Shown: positions 63,771 through 64,000 of the stretch, piece after piece
Layout of the letters: each line of letters opens with the position of its first letter
Numbering within the stretch: the first letter of the stretch is position 1
Source: Citrobacter europaeus
Lineage (GTDB): Bacteria; Pseudomonadota; Gammaproteobacteria; Enterobacterales; Enterobacteriaceae
DNA length: 64,000 nucleotides
Direction: 5' to 3'
NCBI GenBank assembly: GCA_020099315.1
Contig: CP083650.1
Span: 2,480,001 to 2,544,000 of the forward strand
Position numbers and translations under genes: made by a program
Notes under the pieces: generated by a model
The model's input: only the letters and a program-made list of their open reading frames with translations
Database searches by the model: none
What the model was told of the DNA's origin: nothing

Positions 63771-64000
63771 CACCCGCACGTTCCTGCGGCTCTCTCGCTT
63801 CTCCCACCTCTCGGCAATAGCCAGTTGGGACATGTTTACCATGATGCCATCAGGCGGCAGCAAAGCTCGCGGCGAAGCGCTTGCCGAGCTGAGCGTGCTT
63901 GAGCATCAGCTGTTAACCGACCCGAAGGTGGCAACGTGGATCGCCGCAGCGCAACAGGAAGATCTCAACGATGTTGAGCAAGCGAACCTTCGCGAAATGT
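63742..64000 (+). CDS. M32-family carboxypeptidase (carboxypeptidase Taq-like), 3' end outside window
   Basis: The first 86 codons are visible: MSNNDNYHQLTRTFLRLSRF then SHLSAIASWDMFTMMPSGG, SKARGEALAELSVLEHQL and so on. The ASWDMFTMMPSGG-x-x-ARG stretch is the conserved N-terminal domain of M32 thermostable-type zinc carboxypeptidases, cytosolic enzymes of about 500 residues. The HExxH zinc site lies beyond the window edge. The leader and first ten codons are the right copy of the direct repeat. Confidence 0.85.
   Translation, partial: MSNNDNYHQLTRTFLRLSRFSHLSAIASWDMFTMMPSGGSKARGEALAELSVLEHQLLTDPKVATWIAAAQQEDLNDVEQANLREM

Noticed and set aside
1..64000. CRISPR array, tRNA or rRNA genes, integrase or phage genes
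   Set aside because: No regular spaced repeats, no tRNA-like cloverleaf with a CCA end, no ribosomal sequence and no phage structural or integrase frame was recognised.

Overview
The window is a chromosomal segment of an enterobacterium close to Escherichia and Salmonella, most like Citrobacter (inferred from gene content, not tested by search). Almost every backbone gene has the length and motifs of an E. coli K-12 counterpart, and the order follows the K-12 region tam-yneE-uxaB ... marRAB ... mgtS-dgcZ ... dcp-ydfG-rspR ... rspBA-speG-ynfEFGH-dmsD-clcB-bioD2-mlc-ynfLM. Several blocks found here are absent from K-12 at these places.

Layout. 1-9.3 kb: a GNAT fragment cut by the window edge, tam, a GFA-family zinc protein, the bestrophin-like channel yneE, uxaB, a second GNAT gene where K-12 has the cyclase gene dgcF, yneG-glsB, a methyl-accepting chemotaxis protein and sad. 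9.3-17.8 kb: ptrR (yneJ), then a sugar-acid island. A DeoR-type regulator, PdxA2 and a DUF1537 kinase lie on the minus strand (the D-threonate set). Divergent from them are an iron alcohol dehydrogenase, a DapA/KDG-aldolase-like enzyme, a 2-hydroxyacid dehydrogenase and an MFS importer. 18-23.6 kb: sotB, marC, marRAB with its operator region, eamA and ydeE. 23.6-29.1 kb: a complete urea-type ABC transporter operon, urtABCDE, with a sigma-54-like promoter in front of urtA, inserted between ydeE and mgtS. 29.5-31 kb: the 31-residue MgtS protein, a probable MgrR sRNA and dgcZ.

31-43 kb: dcp, ydfG, rspR, ydfZ (FNR-type promoter), ydfI, an intact ydfJ, rspB, rspA, ynfA, ynfB, speG, ynfC and ynfD. 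In K-12 the Qin prophage interrupts ydfJ; here the locus is continuous. 43-50.8 kb: the anaerobic DMSO-reductase-like operon ynfE-ynfF-ynfG-ynfH-dmsD. ynfE and ynfF each have their own copy of one promoter with an FNR-type box, and a broken ynfG start lies between them, which records a tandem duplication. 50.8-56.6 kb: clcB, bioD2, mlc with an Mlc-type operator, ynfL and ynfM.

56.6-64 kb: a CPBP-family membrane protease, a two-component system divergent from msrP-msrQ (periplasmic methionine sulfoxide repair), and a pair of AT-rich membrane-anchored SUMF1/FGE-fold proteins. The pair is bracketed by a 76-bp direct repeat carrying the leader and first codons of the M32 carboxypeptidase gene that runs off the right end. 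This bracketed pair, the TCS-msrPQ arrangement, the sugar-acid divergon and the nitrogen-type urt promoter are the most interesting parts.
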